From: a bacterium Scap17 | GTDB taxonomy: Bacteria; Pseudomonadota; Gammaproteobacteria; Pseudomonadales; Halomonadaceae | DNA: 64,000 nucleotides | Direction: 5' to 3' | NCBI GenBank assembly: GCA_013376735.1 | Contig: VINJ01000001.1 | Coordinates: 1-64,000, forward strand | Part shown: one piece after another, positions 1 to 7,535 of the stretch | Position numbering within the stretch: the stretch's first letter is position 1 | Layout: each line of letters opens with the position of its first letter | Notes under the pieces: generated by a model | What the model saw: the letters and a program-made list of their open reading frames with translations, nothing else | What the model was told of the DNA's origin: nothing | The model's database searches: none | Position numbers and translations under genes: made by a program

Positions 1-2
1 AT

Positions 3-494
3 TCCACAGAGCGTAAGGAAGCCATCCTCAAGAAGATGGCGCCGCCTATGAGCATGACCATCCCGGAATTGGCCGAACAGGAAGGCATCACTGCAACAAC
101 CCTCTACAATTGGCGGAAACAGGCCAGAGAGCGAGGACAAGTTTTGCCATCACGTTCCACCCAGCCCGACCAGTGGACCAGCCAGGAGAAGTTCCAGATC
201 GTCCTGGAGACGGCCCCGATGAACGAGGCCGAACTCAGCGCCTATTGCCGCGAGCGTGGGCTCTACCCCGAGCAGGTGGAAGCCTGGCGGGATGCCTGCA
301 TGAACGCCAACGACGACGTGGCAGCGCAGGCCAAGCAACAACGCCAGGCTCGCAAGGCGGAGCAAAAGCGGCTCCGTAAGTTGGAGCGCGAGCTGCACCG
401 CAAGGACAAGGCCCTCGCCGAGACGGCGGCCCTGTTGACCCTGTCAAAAAAAGCCGAGGCGATCTGGGGCACGACCCACGACGAGGACGACTGA
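3..494 (+). CDS. IS3-family transposase OrfA (5' partial)
   Basis: This is the small regulatory/DNA-binding subunit of the IS3 transposase. The frame is open from base 3 with STERKEAILKK before the internal ATG at 36, and homologous OrfA proteins begin a few residues upstream of that motif, so the true start is probably off the left edge. Two helix-turn-helix-like segments are visible: IPELAEQEGITATTLYNWR and LSAYCRERGLYPEQVEAW. A basic, Glu/Lys-rich C-terminal part resembles the leucine-zipper-like oligomerisation region of OrfA proteins. It stops at 492-494, about 40 bases after the slippery A run used to make the OrfAB fusion. Confidence 0.85.
   Translation, partial: STERKEAILKKMAPPMSMTIPELAEQEGITATTLYNWRKQARERGQVLPSRSTQPDQWTSQEKFQIVLETAPMNEAELSAYCRERGLYPEQVEAWRDACMNANDDVAAQAKQQRQARKAEQKRLRKLERELHRKDKALAETAALLTLSKKAEAIWGTTHDEDD
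446..452 (+). other. Predicted programmed -1 frameshift site of the IS3 element
   Basis: Seven consecutive A residues sit in the OrfA phase as A AAA AAA, followed by GC. Slipping back one base puts the ribosome in the OrfB frame (codons starting at 452), which stays open through 521 into OrfB. IS3 elements make the active OrfAB transposase by this mechanism, typically at A AAA AAG. Confidence 0.7.
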
Positions 495-520
495 CCAGCC
501 TCCCGGATCGCCAGCGCATC

Positions 521-1552
521 GTGACCCTGGTGCAAGACGCCCAGCGTGACGGGGCTCGGCTGGCCAAGGCCTGTCAGGTGATGGGCATCAGCGTGCGGAC
601 CTACTACCGCTGGGTCGCAGAAGGCGAAGTGACGGCGGACCGCCGTCCCGACGCCGATCGCCCGGAACCGGCCAACAAGCTATCTCCCGAGGAGCGAAAA
701 TCGATCGTGGCGTTGTGCAACGCTCCAGAGTACCGAAGCCGCCCTCCGGCCTTCATCGTGGCCGATCAGGCTGACAAGGGCCGCTATCTGGCCTCTGAGT
801 CGACGATATACCGAGTGCTTCATGAATATGATCAGCAACATCACCGGGGTCGACAGCAGGCCCCTCAGCGTAAGCGCCCACCGACCACTCACCAGGCGAC
901 GGCGCCGAACCAGCTTTGGTGCTGGGACATTTCGTGGCTGCCCGGTCCCGCGCGCGGCACTTGGTGGTATCTGTACCTGATAATGGACGTCTTCAGCCGC
1001 AAGATCGTCGGGCACGAGATCTATGAAACAGAGACTGGCGAGCTGGCCGCTGAGTTGATCCAGAAAGCCTGCTGGCGAGAGCGCCTGACAGATCGTCATA
1101 AACCCTTGATTCTGCATTCAGATAACGGCAGCCCGATGAAGGCAGCGACCTTCCTGGAAAAGCTCTATGACCTGGGCATCACTCCCTCATACAGCCGACC
1201 GCGAGTCAGCAACGACAATGCCTTCGCCGAGTCGGCCTTCAAGACGCTGAAGTACCGGCCGGGCTTCCCCATCGACGGGTTCGCCACCCTGGCCGAGGCT
1301 CAGGACTGGGTTCAGCAATTTACCGAGTGGTACAACCATGAGCACCGGCACAGCGCCCTTCGCTACGTCACGCCGAGCCAGCGTCATGACGGCGAGGCCA
1401 AAGGCATTCTGACGCAGCGCCGAGAGGTCTTCGAGGCCGCGAAGCAGCGTCACCCGGAGCGATGGTCAGGCGACATCCGAAAACTCGACCTGCCGGAGAT
1501 AGTGCATTTGAATCCGGAGCGGGATCCGATACCGCAGGCAGCAGGATTTTAA
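521..1552 (+). CDS. IS3-family transposase OrfB (DDE integrase core)
   Basis: OrfB carries the catalytic domain for cut-and-paste or copy-out transposition. It has an N-terminal helical HTH_21-type region (about residues 1-110) and an rve integrase fold from about 125. The DDE triad is visible as WDISW (Asp1), HSDNGS (Asp2) and NAFAESAFKTLK (Glu). The listed start is a GTG at 521, but the frame is open upstream to the OrfA slippery site, so the main product is probably an OrfAB fusion made by -1 frameshifting. At 343 residues it is full length, and no internal stop is seen, so the element may be active. Confidence 0.88.
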   Translation: MTLVQDAQRDGARLAKACQVMGISVRTYYRWVAEGEVTADRRPDADRPEPANKLSPEERKSIVALCNAPEYRSRPPAFIVADQADKGRYLASESTIYRVLHEYDQQHHRGRQQAPQRKRPPTTHQATAPNQLWCWDISWLPGPARGTWWYLYLIMDVFSRKIVGHEIYETETGELAAELIQKACWRERLTDRHKPLILHSDNGSPMKAATFLEKLYDLGITPSYSRPRVSNDNAFAESAFKTLKYRPGFPIDGFATLAEAQDWVQQFTEWYNHEHRHSALRYVTPSQRHDGEAKGILTQRREVFEAAKQRHPERWSGDIRKLDLPEIVHLNPERDPIPQAAGF

Positions 1553-1589
1553 AAAGCCAGCACCACTTCATGTGCCAACTATGTTGACA

Positions 1590-1817
1590 GATTCCGTGCT
1601 ACTGCTACTGCTACTGCTACTGCTACTGCTACTGCTCTTTTGTGCTCTTGCCAGAAGGTTGTGTTCGTCATGCAGGACTCTTGACTACATGTAAGTGAGA
1701 ACCTCTCCTAGCCAGGCAGAATTCGTATTATCGATTCGACGAAAGCGAATATTAAGTTACCATCTTCACAAGACTTATTATCATATGACAATGTCATGTA
1801 AGTCATTGTAGTAAAGA
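1590..1817. other. Intergenic region between IS and curlin gene
   Basis: Apart from the hexanucleotide array this AT-rich stretch has no convincing gene. A 13-base palindrome (ATGACA-A-TGTCAT, 1785-1797) lies 20 bases beyond the curlin stop codon. I see no curlin-type repeat coding here, so there is no relic of a csgA gene. Confidence 0.5.
1598..1636 (+). repeat. GCTACT hexanucleotide tandem repeat
   Basis: Six perfect copies of GCTACT plus a final GCT start nine bases after the inferred IS right end. Because six is a multiple of three, length changes would not alter a reading frame, and no gene is seen across it. It may be a slippage-prone array or residue of earlier insertions. Confidence 0.9.
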
Positions 1818-2306
1818 TCATTGTTGTATGACCTGGACACGCATATGGCCCCGTGAATATTGAGTGATACTTGCCGGTACCTGACTACTGGCCTGTTGTA
1901 GAAGCGTGGCGCTTCCCCCGATGCCTGTCTGCTGAATGCTGGCGCTTTGCCCAACGCCTTGCTGAATGATCAGCGCAGCATGATATTGGCCATGTTGAAG
2001 AATGCTGGCTTCATGCAGGGCACCCTCTTGCAGCGTGTATGCCGTGTTCCCATTGCCATACTGATCGACCTCTGCGTCATTCAGAGCACCGCTCTGGCGA
2101 ATCAATGAGACATTGCTATTGCCATGCTGAGCGATCATCGCTGTGTTGTACGTGCCAGATTGCTCGATGACGGCCACTGAGTGGCTGCTTCCCAATTCGG
2201 AGGTGGTCGCCAGGTCATTGGCCAACACCCACAAGCTGAGTGTCAGTGATGAGAAGAAAAGGCAGGCCTGTAGCATTCTTCTTTGTTGATGCTTTGCCGT
2301 AGCCAT
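1818..2306 (-). CDS. csgB: Curlin-repeat amyloid subunit, CsgB-like nucleator
   Basis: A secreted protein of 162 residues that should form or nucleate curli amyloid fibres on the cell surface. After an N-terminal signal sequence (hydrophobic segment about 11-29, ending in VLAND) there are about ten consecutive 11-residue units of the form xAxIxQxGxxN, for example TAMIAQHGNSN and VSLIRQSGALN, the strand-turn-strand pattern of curlin. The C-terminus (SITQYSRGHMRVQVIQQ) resembles the last unit of the nucleator CsgB more than CsgA. It sits downstream of csgDEFG on the same strand but is separated by a terminator, so it probably has its own promoter within 2307-2560. No second curlin (CsgA) gene follows; the next thing downstream is the IS. 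Start could also be the ATG at 2276. Confidence 0.8.
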   Translation of the reverse strand: MATAKHQQRRMLQACLFFSSLTLSLWVLANDLATTSELGSSHSVAVIEQSGTYNTAMIAQHGNSNVSLIRQSGALNDAEVDQYGNGNTAYTLQEGALHEASILQHGQYHAALIIQQGVGQSASIQQTGIGGSATLLQQASSQVPASITQYSRGHMRVQVIQQ

Positions 2307-2560
2307 GGCACGAGTCCATCCAGGTGACCGTCTAAGTGACCTAACTATTGTTCTTTATCGAGGCCACCACCATCAGTCCTTTTCGGGTTTATGAGGGCTA
2401 GAGATTGCTACTCATAATGTCTTGCCAAATAGCGGCGAGTAATGACAAAGAGTGGTCAGATTTTCAGCACCGTTCAGGGAGGTATTACTGTTGACGGTAT
2501 TAGGCGCATGATATTTCATGATTTGTTGTTTTATTTATTTCTTATGTTTGTACCAATACG
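2307..2560. promoter_or_regulatory. Upstream region of the curlin gene
   Basis: An AT-rich gene-free stretch between the csgG terminator and the curlin start. It should hold the curlin promoter on the minus strand and any CsgD-binding site, but I cannot pick a -35/-10 pair with confidence. Confidence 0.4.
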
Positions 2561-2598
2561 AAAAAAGGCAGCCACCTCTTGCGAGGTGACTGCCTTTT
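2561..2598 (-). terminator. Rho-independent terminator of csgDEFG
   Basis: On the minus strand a GC-rich stem (AAGGCAGTCACCTC pairing with GAGGTGGCTGCCTT, loop GCAA) is followed by a run of six T. It lies 65 bases after the csgG stop codon. Confidence 0.85.
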
Positions 2599-2662
2599 GA
2601 GGGAGAGAGAATCACTGCGAATACCACGATACTCTCTGCGGGGGCTTGAATGTGGGTTGGCT

Positions 2663-3496
2663 CTACAACATCGGAGTCGGGGCTTGCAGATAATCCATCA
2701 GCTCTGATGTCTGAAGGCTGCCCGGGTCCTGGAGAACCCAGAGCTGGCGTTCGACGCCTTGCGCAATCAAGTGAATCACGGCAGATTCGATGGCGGACAT
2801 GACCGCCATCTGTACGGGTTCATTGCTGGTATACCCCGCCTCCATCTCCAGCAAGCGACTGAAATCGATGAAGCGATAGACGCCCGCCCTCAGCTCGCGT
2901 GAGTAGATCGTCTTGCTGGTATTGACGTTGGCGATGACCTGCCCCGTGGTGATATCGACAGCGCGCAGATTGACCGTCACCTGGTCCACCTGATACTGAC
3001 CAGAGGCGCCGATGCCGAAGTATTCTGCGCCTGCGCCACCTGTTCTGACATTGGAGTCGAAGGCAATGATGCCACCCTCGAACAGCAGGTTGGCGGCTTG
3101 CAGCGCGGCAAGATCATTCTGGCCCGTGCGTTCCATGTTGGCGCGGATGATCTTGCGCTCTGTCAGCAGGTTCTGCAGTCCTACGCGCTCGAGGGGGATG
3201 AACCAGCCGGAGTCCGACAATGCGGCGCTCAGCATGGCGGCGCCGCCTTGGGTGACCGCCGTAGAGAAAGTACTGGCAGGGGCAGGCCGGTACTGGCCTG
3301 TCTGGTCACGGAAGTCATAGATGGCGACCGGAATACGTCCGGCAGGGGGCGGTAGACTGATCAGGTCCTGATAGGTGGCGGTTCTTGGCATCAAGGTGCT
3401 GGGCACCCCTTCAAGACCCTGGGTATTGGCAACCATCGGCGCACAGCCTGCAAGCGCCAGGCTGGCAGCGGCCAGCATGAGAGTGAGTATCTTCAT
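2663..3496 (-). CDS. csgG: CsgG, curli secretion channel lipoprotein
   Basis: CsgG forms the nonameric outer-membrane pore through which curli subunits leave the periplasm. The 277-residue length equals that of E. coli CsgG. A lipoprotein signal peptide ends in LALAGC, with Cys18 as the lipidation site, and the conserved region PVAIYDFRDQTGQYRP near residues 56-71 is characteristic. A second recognisable block is the one around GAGAEYFGIGASGQYQVDQV. It is the last gene of the minus-strand csgD-E-F-G series, 27 bases after csgF, and is followed by a strong terminator. Confidence 0.95.
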   Translation of the reverse strand: MKILTLMLAAASLALAGCAPMVANTQGLEGVPSTLMPRTATYQDLISLPPPAGRIPVAIYDFRDQTGQYRPAPASTFSTAVTQGGAAMLSAALSDSGWFIPLERVGLQNLLTERKIIRANMERTGQNDLAALQAANLLFEGGIIAFDSNVRTGGAGAEYFGIGASGQYQVDQVTVNLRAVDITTGQVIANVNTSKTIYSRELRAGVYRFIDFSRLLEMEAGYTSNEPVQMAVMSAIESAVIHLIAQGVERQLWVLQDPGSLQTSELMDYLQAPTPML

Positions 3497-3523
3497 TGGA
3501 CGAAACCCTTCATCAGTAGCGGA

Positions 3524-3937
3524 TCAGAATGAATTGCCTGATGTGCCGAGGTTGATGACGGTGGTTTCACCTGTGGCGCGGTCAAGCACCTGCATGGAGA
3601 AACCGCCATTGCCGTTGCTGACCACTTCAATGCGCAGCTGCGCACTGTCGATCACGCTGGAACGGCCGGGCTCCGTAGCTTCTACAGCGTCGGTGATGGC
3701 ATCAGAGACCAGGCTATTGCGCAGGTCATTGATGAAGATTTCGGTATCGGAGAGGCTATCGAAAGAGTAGGCATCAGGGTCCTCGTGGGTGTCCTGGGCC
3801 TGGGCCTTGCCAAGCAGGTAGCTGCCATTGAGAGGGTTGCCACCAAAGCTCGGGTTGATGGGCTGATAGATGAGTTCACCGGCATATAGCGGCATCGCCG
3901 ACAACAGCAACGACACCGCGAGTGTCTGATGCTTCAT
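3524..3937 (-). CDS. csgF: CsgF, curli assembly factor
   Basis: CsgF binds the CsgG channel at the surface and couples secretion to nucleation by CsgB. The 137-residue protein has a signal peptide (cleavage probably after MPLYA) followed at once by the CsgF N-terminal signature (YQPINPSFGGNPLNGSYLL and KAQAQD), the part that inserts in the CsgG pore in E. coli. It lies between csgE and csgG, 76 bases after csgE, in the standard order. The rest is of normal length. Confidence 0.95.
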   Translation of the reverse strand: MKHQTLAVSLLLSAMPLYAGELIYQPINPSFGGNPLNGSYLLGKAQAQDTHEDPDAYSFDSLSDTEIFINDLRNSLVSDAITDAVEATEPGRSSVIDSAQLRIEVVSNGNGGFSMQVLDRATGETTVINLGTSGNSF

Positions 3938-4013
3938 GATGTTCCCCTGTTCCCTTGCGTATTGTCAGGGTCTCCGTGTCCGGAGCCCATTTATTATGTC
4001 GGTCTTCGATACA

Positions 4014-4532
4014 TCAGAATTCGTCACTGGCCATGTCCGGGTCATTGCGCAGGGCTTCCATGACCTTGCGACGCAGGAACTGGTCGGAGACGCTTGATAC
4101 AGCGGCGCTGGCGTACATATCCACGTCATTCAGGCGCGGAGGGAGCGTCGCTTCATACAGAACGTTGTTGCCTTCGGTGATCCAGATGAGGCTGCCCCAG
4201 CGTGCAGAGGGGCGTTCATGGATACTGAGAGATGTGTTGCGGATGGCTGGACTGTCGAGGCGTTGCTGGCTGAACTGGCGGAAGAAGGTCTTGCCGATCA
4301 TGGTCATGGTGCGATCGATCATCACCCCATTCAGACCGTCGGAGAGCGTGGGGCGCGCGCGCTGGATGGCGACCCCATCCTCTCCCTGACGGCGAGCCTG
4401 CTGCTCTTCACTGGCAACGGATACCTCGGGTCGCACCGCCTCCGGCGCGGATTGCGCGAAGGCGGGCGACAGACTGAAGCATGTCAGTCCCCAGGCGAGT
4501 ACCTGGCGGCTTGTCATGCCCCGACCGTTCAC
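4014..4532 (-). CDS. csgE: CsgE, periplasmic curli secretion specificity factor
   Basis: CsgE caps the CsgG channel and delivers curli subunits. After a signal sequence (cleavage near SPAFA, about residue 26) and a charged linker of about 45 residues that E. coli CsgE lacks, the CsgE domain is clear: MIDRTMTMIGKTFFRQF, HERPSARWGSLIWIT and the conserved C-terminal DEF. The linker makes it 172 residues against about 129 in E. coli. The start codon overlaps the csgD stop by four bases (ATGA), so the two genes are translationally coupled. An internal ATG five codons in (4517) is an alternative start. Confidence 0.92.
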   Translation of the reverse strand: MNGRGMTSRQVLAWGLTCFSLSPAFAQSAPEAVRPEVSVASEEQQARRQGEDGVAIQRARPTLSDGLNGVMIDRTMTMIGKTFFRQFSQQRLDSPAIRNTSLSIHERPSARWGSLIWITEGNNVLYEATLPPRLNDVDMYASAAVSSVSDQFLRRKVMEALRNDPDMASDEF

Positions 4533-5212
4533 GACATCTGTGCTCTGCGAGCGATGCGTGGGGTGCGCGAGACAGGCATGGCCAGGTTCTGACGTGCCCA
4601 GTTCATGGCCTGAATGCGGTTATGCACCTTGATCTTGCGGAAGATGTTGTAGAGATGTGACTTGACCGTGTGTTCACTGACGAACAGCTGGTCAGCAATC
4701 TCGGTATTCGAGGCGCCCGTGCCCAGCAAGCCGATGATTTCCACCTCACGCTGGGTCAGACCACAGACCGGGCGATAGGCGTTGAGCTGCTGACGGCGAT
4801 AGAAATCCAGCAGGCGGGTCATCAGCGGTCGGGACATCCACATGTCGCCTTCCAGCAGTTTCGCGATGCCCTTGCTGATCAGTGAGAGGCTGTCCTGTCG
4901 GTAGAACACGCCTTGAAGATGGGTACTGACCAGCAGGCTGGCAGCTTCCTCTTCATCACTGATGTTGATAGCGGCCAGCTCTGTGCTGGCATCCTGGCTG
5001 GCATCTGCATCCCAGCGTTGCATCGTGCCTTCATCGACGTGGTCGGTGTCCAGCAGCACTATCGTTCTTTCTGCCTGCCCGGGTGTGTAATCCTCGTCGG
5101 GGCTTGCGGAAGCCACCTGACACTCAAGCTGCTGGCGAATGTACTCCATGAAAAGCGCTGACTGCGGATTGCAGTCAGTCACCAGCAGCACCATTGCGTT
5201 CCCTGTAATCAT
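4529..5212 (-). CDS. csgD: CsgD-type LuxR-family regulator (copy 1, operon-proximal)
   Basis: CsgD is the master transcription activator of curli and biofilm matrix genes. The 227-residue product has a degenerate receiver-like N-terminal half and a C-terminal LuxR (GerE) helix-turn-helix: LTQREVEIIGLLGTGASNTE then VSEHTVKSHLYNIFRKI, close to E. coli CsgD. The N-terminal part lacks a clear receiver phospho-acceptor pattern, as in other CsgD proteins. I chose the ATG at 5212 over the longer frame from 5260 because the first 16 residues of the longer form are low-complexity and unlike the family, and AGAGG lies nine bases before 5212. It overlaps csgE by four bases and so heads a csgDEFG operon. 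Confidence 0.9.
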   Translation of the reverse strand: MITGNAMVLLVTDCNPQSALFMEYIRQQLECQVASASPDEDYTPGQAERTIVLLDTDHVDEGTMQRWDADASQDASTELAAINISDEEEAASLLVSTHLQGVFYRQDSLSLISKGIAKLLEGDMWMSRPLMTRLLDFYRRQQLNAYRPVCGLTQREVEIIGLLGTGASNTEIADQLFVSEHTVKSHLYNIFRKIKVHNRIQAMNWARQNLAMPVSRTPRIARRAQMS

Positions 5213-5794
5213 GGTGCGAGACCTCTGAGTTGTCGTACCGATTTTTCTTGGCGGAGCCATATCTGAAGTATGGTTGGGGTCATCCTGTGGGATGGGGAAG
5301 ATGACGCGTTGGGCATTACGCGTTTGTCCCTATCCAAGGATTGCGCGATAAGGCAGATATGGCAACCACTTATAAATAATTTATAAGTTATGCAGGTAGC
5401 TTTTTCAGTCCTTTTGCGTTCGATGCACCAAAAAGAACTGGAAAAACAGTGCACAACCTTGGAAGACGACGAGGCAAGTGTAATATCCTCGCTGGTAAGT
5501 ACAATAAAAACCAAACCTTTGCACTTTTTTACCAAGCTTTCCACAAATCAAAAGGTACCACATACCTAATGCCGAAATGCTTCTGTTCAGTGTTATTGCG
5601 TAACCTTGCTTGTCTTTTTGTATCCTCTCATTCAGTGAGTGTCAGGAATACGACGCAGCACTGCGTATGAGTCATTTCACGCTTGAAAAGTGAAGCGCTT
5701 ACTACGCGTAGCCGGTTTGAGGCATGCTCTGTCACTGTGGTGATCTCACAGATCCACCTGCTGGAAGACATGCTCGTCCAGCGTCACCTGAGCC
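5213..5794. promoter_or_regulatory. Regulatory region between the two csgD genes
   Basis: This 580-base AT-rich gap should hold the csgDEFG promoter; long csgD upstream regions that integrate many regulators are known from enterics. A perfect dyad with 9-base arms ACTTATAAA and TTTATAAGT and a 3-base centre TAA sits at 5368-5388, about 160 bases before the csgD start. Short frames here have no support as genes. Confidence 0.55.
5368..5388. promoter_or_regulatory. Perfect 21-base dyad upstream of csgD
   Basis: Arms ACTTATAAA and TTTATAAGT flank TAA with no mismatch. It is not followed by a T tract and is AT-only apart from the outermost C/G, so it looks like an operator rather than a terminator. 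The protein that binds it is unknown. Confidence 0.45.
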
Positions 5795-6433
5795 TCAGGA
5801 TTCCGGCTCCGTCGTACGCTTGGGGATGTAAAAATTGAGGTGCTCGTGGGCCCATTGGATCGCTTGATGGCGGTTGTGGACTCTGATCTTGCGAAAGATG
5901 TTATATAAATGAGACTTCACGGTGTGTTGGCTCAACATCAATCTATGCGCGATATCTGCATTACTTTGCTGTGATGCAACGAGTGACAATATTTCCAGCT
6001 CCCGTTGTGTCAGTCCCATGACAGGCTGGAAGGCAATCTGTAGTTGTTGACGATAATGACGAATCAATGTCTGCATGGTGTTGCGAGTCAGCCAGTTTTC
6101 ATTCTCGAGTATCTTGCCGATACCCTTGCTGATTTGTTCAAGGCTGTCGTGGCGATAGAAGATTCCGCTGAAGGGAATATTCAGAAGTAGTGAGATGGCA
6201 TCGTCTTCATGCTCGACATTGAAGGCAGCGATCTTGTCGATATGGCTCCATCGCATCATCTGGGCCAGACTGCACTGGGTGCTGTCGATCAGCACCAGGC
6301 AGGGAGATGACGGCAGTGGGGCTTCATGGTGGCAGGCCTCGACGACACATTTCAGTGTCTCTTGCAGGTACTCGACGAACAGTTCGGTCTGCGGTGAAGG
6401 GCTTGTCACGAACAGGACTCTGGTAGCAGTCAT
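5795..6433 (-). CDS. CsgD-type LuxR-family regulator (copy 2)
   Basis: A second CsgD paralogue of 212 residues, about the size of E. coli CsgD (216). The C-terminal helix-turn-helix is LTQRELEILSLVASQQSNAD then LSQHTVKSHLYNIFRKIRVH, and the N-terminal half (VLFVTSPSPQTELFVEYLQE) aligns with copy 1. The start at 6433 is chosen because AGGAG lies six bases before that ATG; a longer frame from 6493 has no such site. It is 580 bases upstream of copy 1 on the same strand and is probably transcribed separately. The two paralogues share the DNA-recognition segment almost completely, so they may compete for or share targets. Confidence 0.85.
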   Translation of the reverse strand: MTATRVLFVTSPSPQTELFVEYLQETLKCVVEACHHEAPLPSSPCLVLIDSTQCSLAQMMRWSHIDKIAAFNVEHEDDAISLLLNIPFSGIFYRHDSLEQISKGIGKILENENWLTRNTMQTLIRHYRQQLQIAFQPVMGLTQRELEILSLVASQQSNADIAHRLMLSQHTVKSHLYNIFRKIRVHNRHQAIQWAHEHLNFYIPKRTTEPES

Positions 6434-6914
6434 GGGGCGCTCCTGTCGCAAGCGTTTTGGGGGCTCATCATCAGCAGGCTGAGGCGGAGACATGAATCCA
6501 CGGTGATTCGATGGTTGTCTTGAAGTCTAGTCGAGTGACATCTGTGGGCTGGCGCTGCGCATAGTGCTAGATGGCATAACGAACATTTCTTTTAATTCCT
6601 ACTTTAAAGCTATAAAAATCATCGAGTTACGCGATTCTTTCGGTTGATGCTTACTTCCTTGAGCCGCGAGGCACAGACAAATCCTGCACAGGCATTAGCC
6701 CGCGCTGGGGCAGATAGCCTGTATCGGCCTGTCAGTCATCAAGTTGAGCACATGAGTGACATCGGCCCATGACACCAAGAATCTCAGTCGTGCCTGTCGC
6801 AGACCCCTTGCGTGTACGCACCGGCCTCACGCGCTAGAATGGGGGGCTGCAAGCGCCTCGCCCGTGTGACTCACACGCGGCCGCATTCTCGTTGTTCCTA
6901 TCCCGGAGATTCAC
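6434..6914. other. Divergent intergenic region, csgD copy 2 / rdgB
   Basis: About 480 bases without a gene between oppositely oriented transcripts; it must carry both promoters. A TAGAAT at 6835-6840 could be a -10 for rdgB but has no well-spaced -35. Nothing else distinctive is seen. Confidence 0.4.
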
Positions 6915-7535
6915 ATGTCCGCTTCTTCTCTCGTACTGGCCAGTGGCAATGCCGGCAAGCTACGTGAATTTTCCCACCTGCTCGCACCACTGGGGATCGA
7001 ACCGATTCCTCAAGGGCAGCTGGGAGTGAGTGACGCCGAAGAGACAGGGCTGACCTTCGTCGAGAATGCGTTGATCAAGGCACGCCACGCCGCAGAGGTC
7101 ACCGGCCTGCCGGCATTGGCAGATGATTCCGGGATCGAAGTCGATGCGCTGGGTGGGGAGCCGGGCATCTATTCCGCACGCTTTGCCGCGCGGCGTCAGC
7201 AAGGTAGTGGTGATGGTGACAACAACGCCGCCCTGTTGGCAGCACTTGAGGGCGTGCCTGAGCACGCGCGTACGGCGCGCTACTGGTGCGTGCTCGTCTA
7301 TCTGCGCCATGCGACAGACCCGGTGCCGATCATCGTTCAGGCCAGTTGGGAAGGGCGTGTCCTTGACGCGCCACAAGGCGAGGGGGGCTTCGGTTATGAC
7401 CCGCTTTTCTGGCTGCCGGAGCATGACATGACCGCCGCCGCCCTGGATGCCGAGACCAAGAACCGGCTCAGCCACCGGGGGCGTGCGATGCAGCAGTTGC
7501 TCGAGGCGCTTGCCGCGCAGAGCGGTCAAGCGTGA
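6915..7535 (+). CDS. rdgB: RdgB/HAM1 XTP/dITP pyrophosphatase
   Basis: This enzyme hydrolyses non-canonical purine nucleoside triphosphates (dITP, XTP) to monophosphates, keeping them out of DNA. The 206-residue protein opens with the family signature LVLASGNAGKLREF (SxNxxK) and contains FVENALIKARHAA, ADDSGIEVDALGGEPGIYSARF and EGGFGYDPLF, which form the substrate and metal site. CGGAG lies nine bases before the ATG. It overlaps hemW by one base, and rdgB-hemW is a common gammaproteobacterial pair. Confidence 0.96.
   Translation: MSASSLVLASGNAGKLREFSHLLAPLGIEPIPQGQLGVSDAEETGLTFVENALIKARHAAEVTGLPALADDSGIEVDALGGEPGIYSARFAARRQQGSGDGDNNAALLAALEGVPEHARTARYWCVLVYLRHATDPVPIIVQASWEGRVLDAPQGEGGFGYDPLFWLPEHDMTAAALDAETKNRLSHRGRAMQQLLEALAAQSGQA

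Larger units (their letters stand above)
1..1589 (+). mobile_element. IS3-family insertion sequence, left end outside window
   Basis: Two overlapping-phase transposase genes (OrfA with helix-turn-helix, OrfB with a DDE integrase core) and a slippery A run between them are the usual organisation of IS3-family elements. The left terminus lies before base 1 because OrfA is already open at base 3. The right terminus is placed at about 1589, where the sequence reads TGTGCCAACTATGTTGACA; IS3 ends normally finish in CA and the inverted partner would begin TGTCAACATAG. Without the left end the inverted repeat and target duplication cannot be checked. The element lies directly 3' of the curlin gene. 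Confidence 0.85.

Noticed and set aside
5209-5544. Frame upstream of csgD copy 1
   Set aside because: It lies in the AT-rich regulatory region, crosses the dyad and has no ribosome site or family-like sequence.
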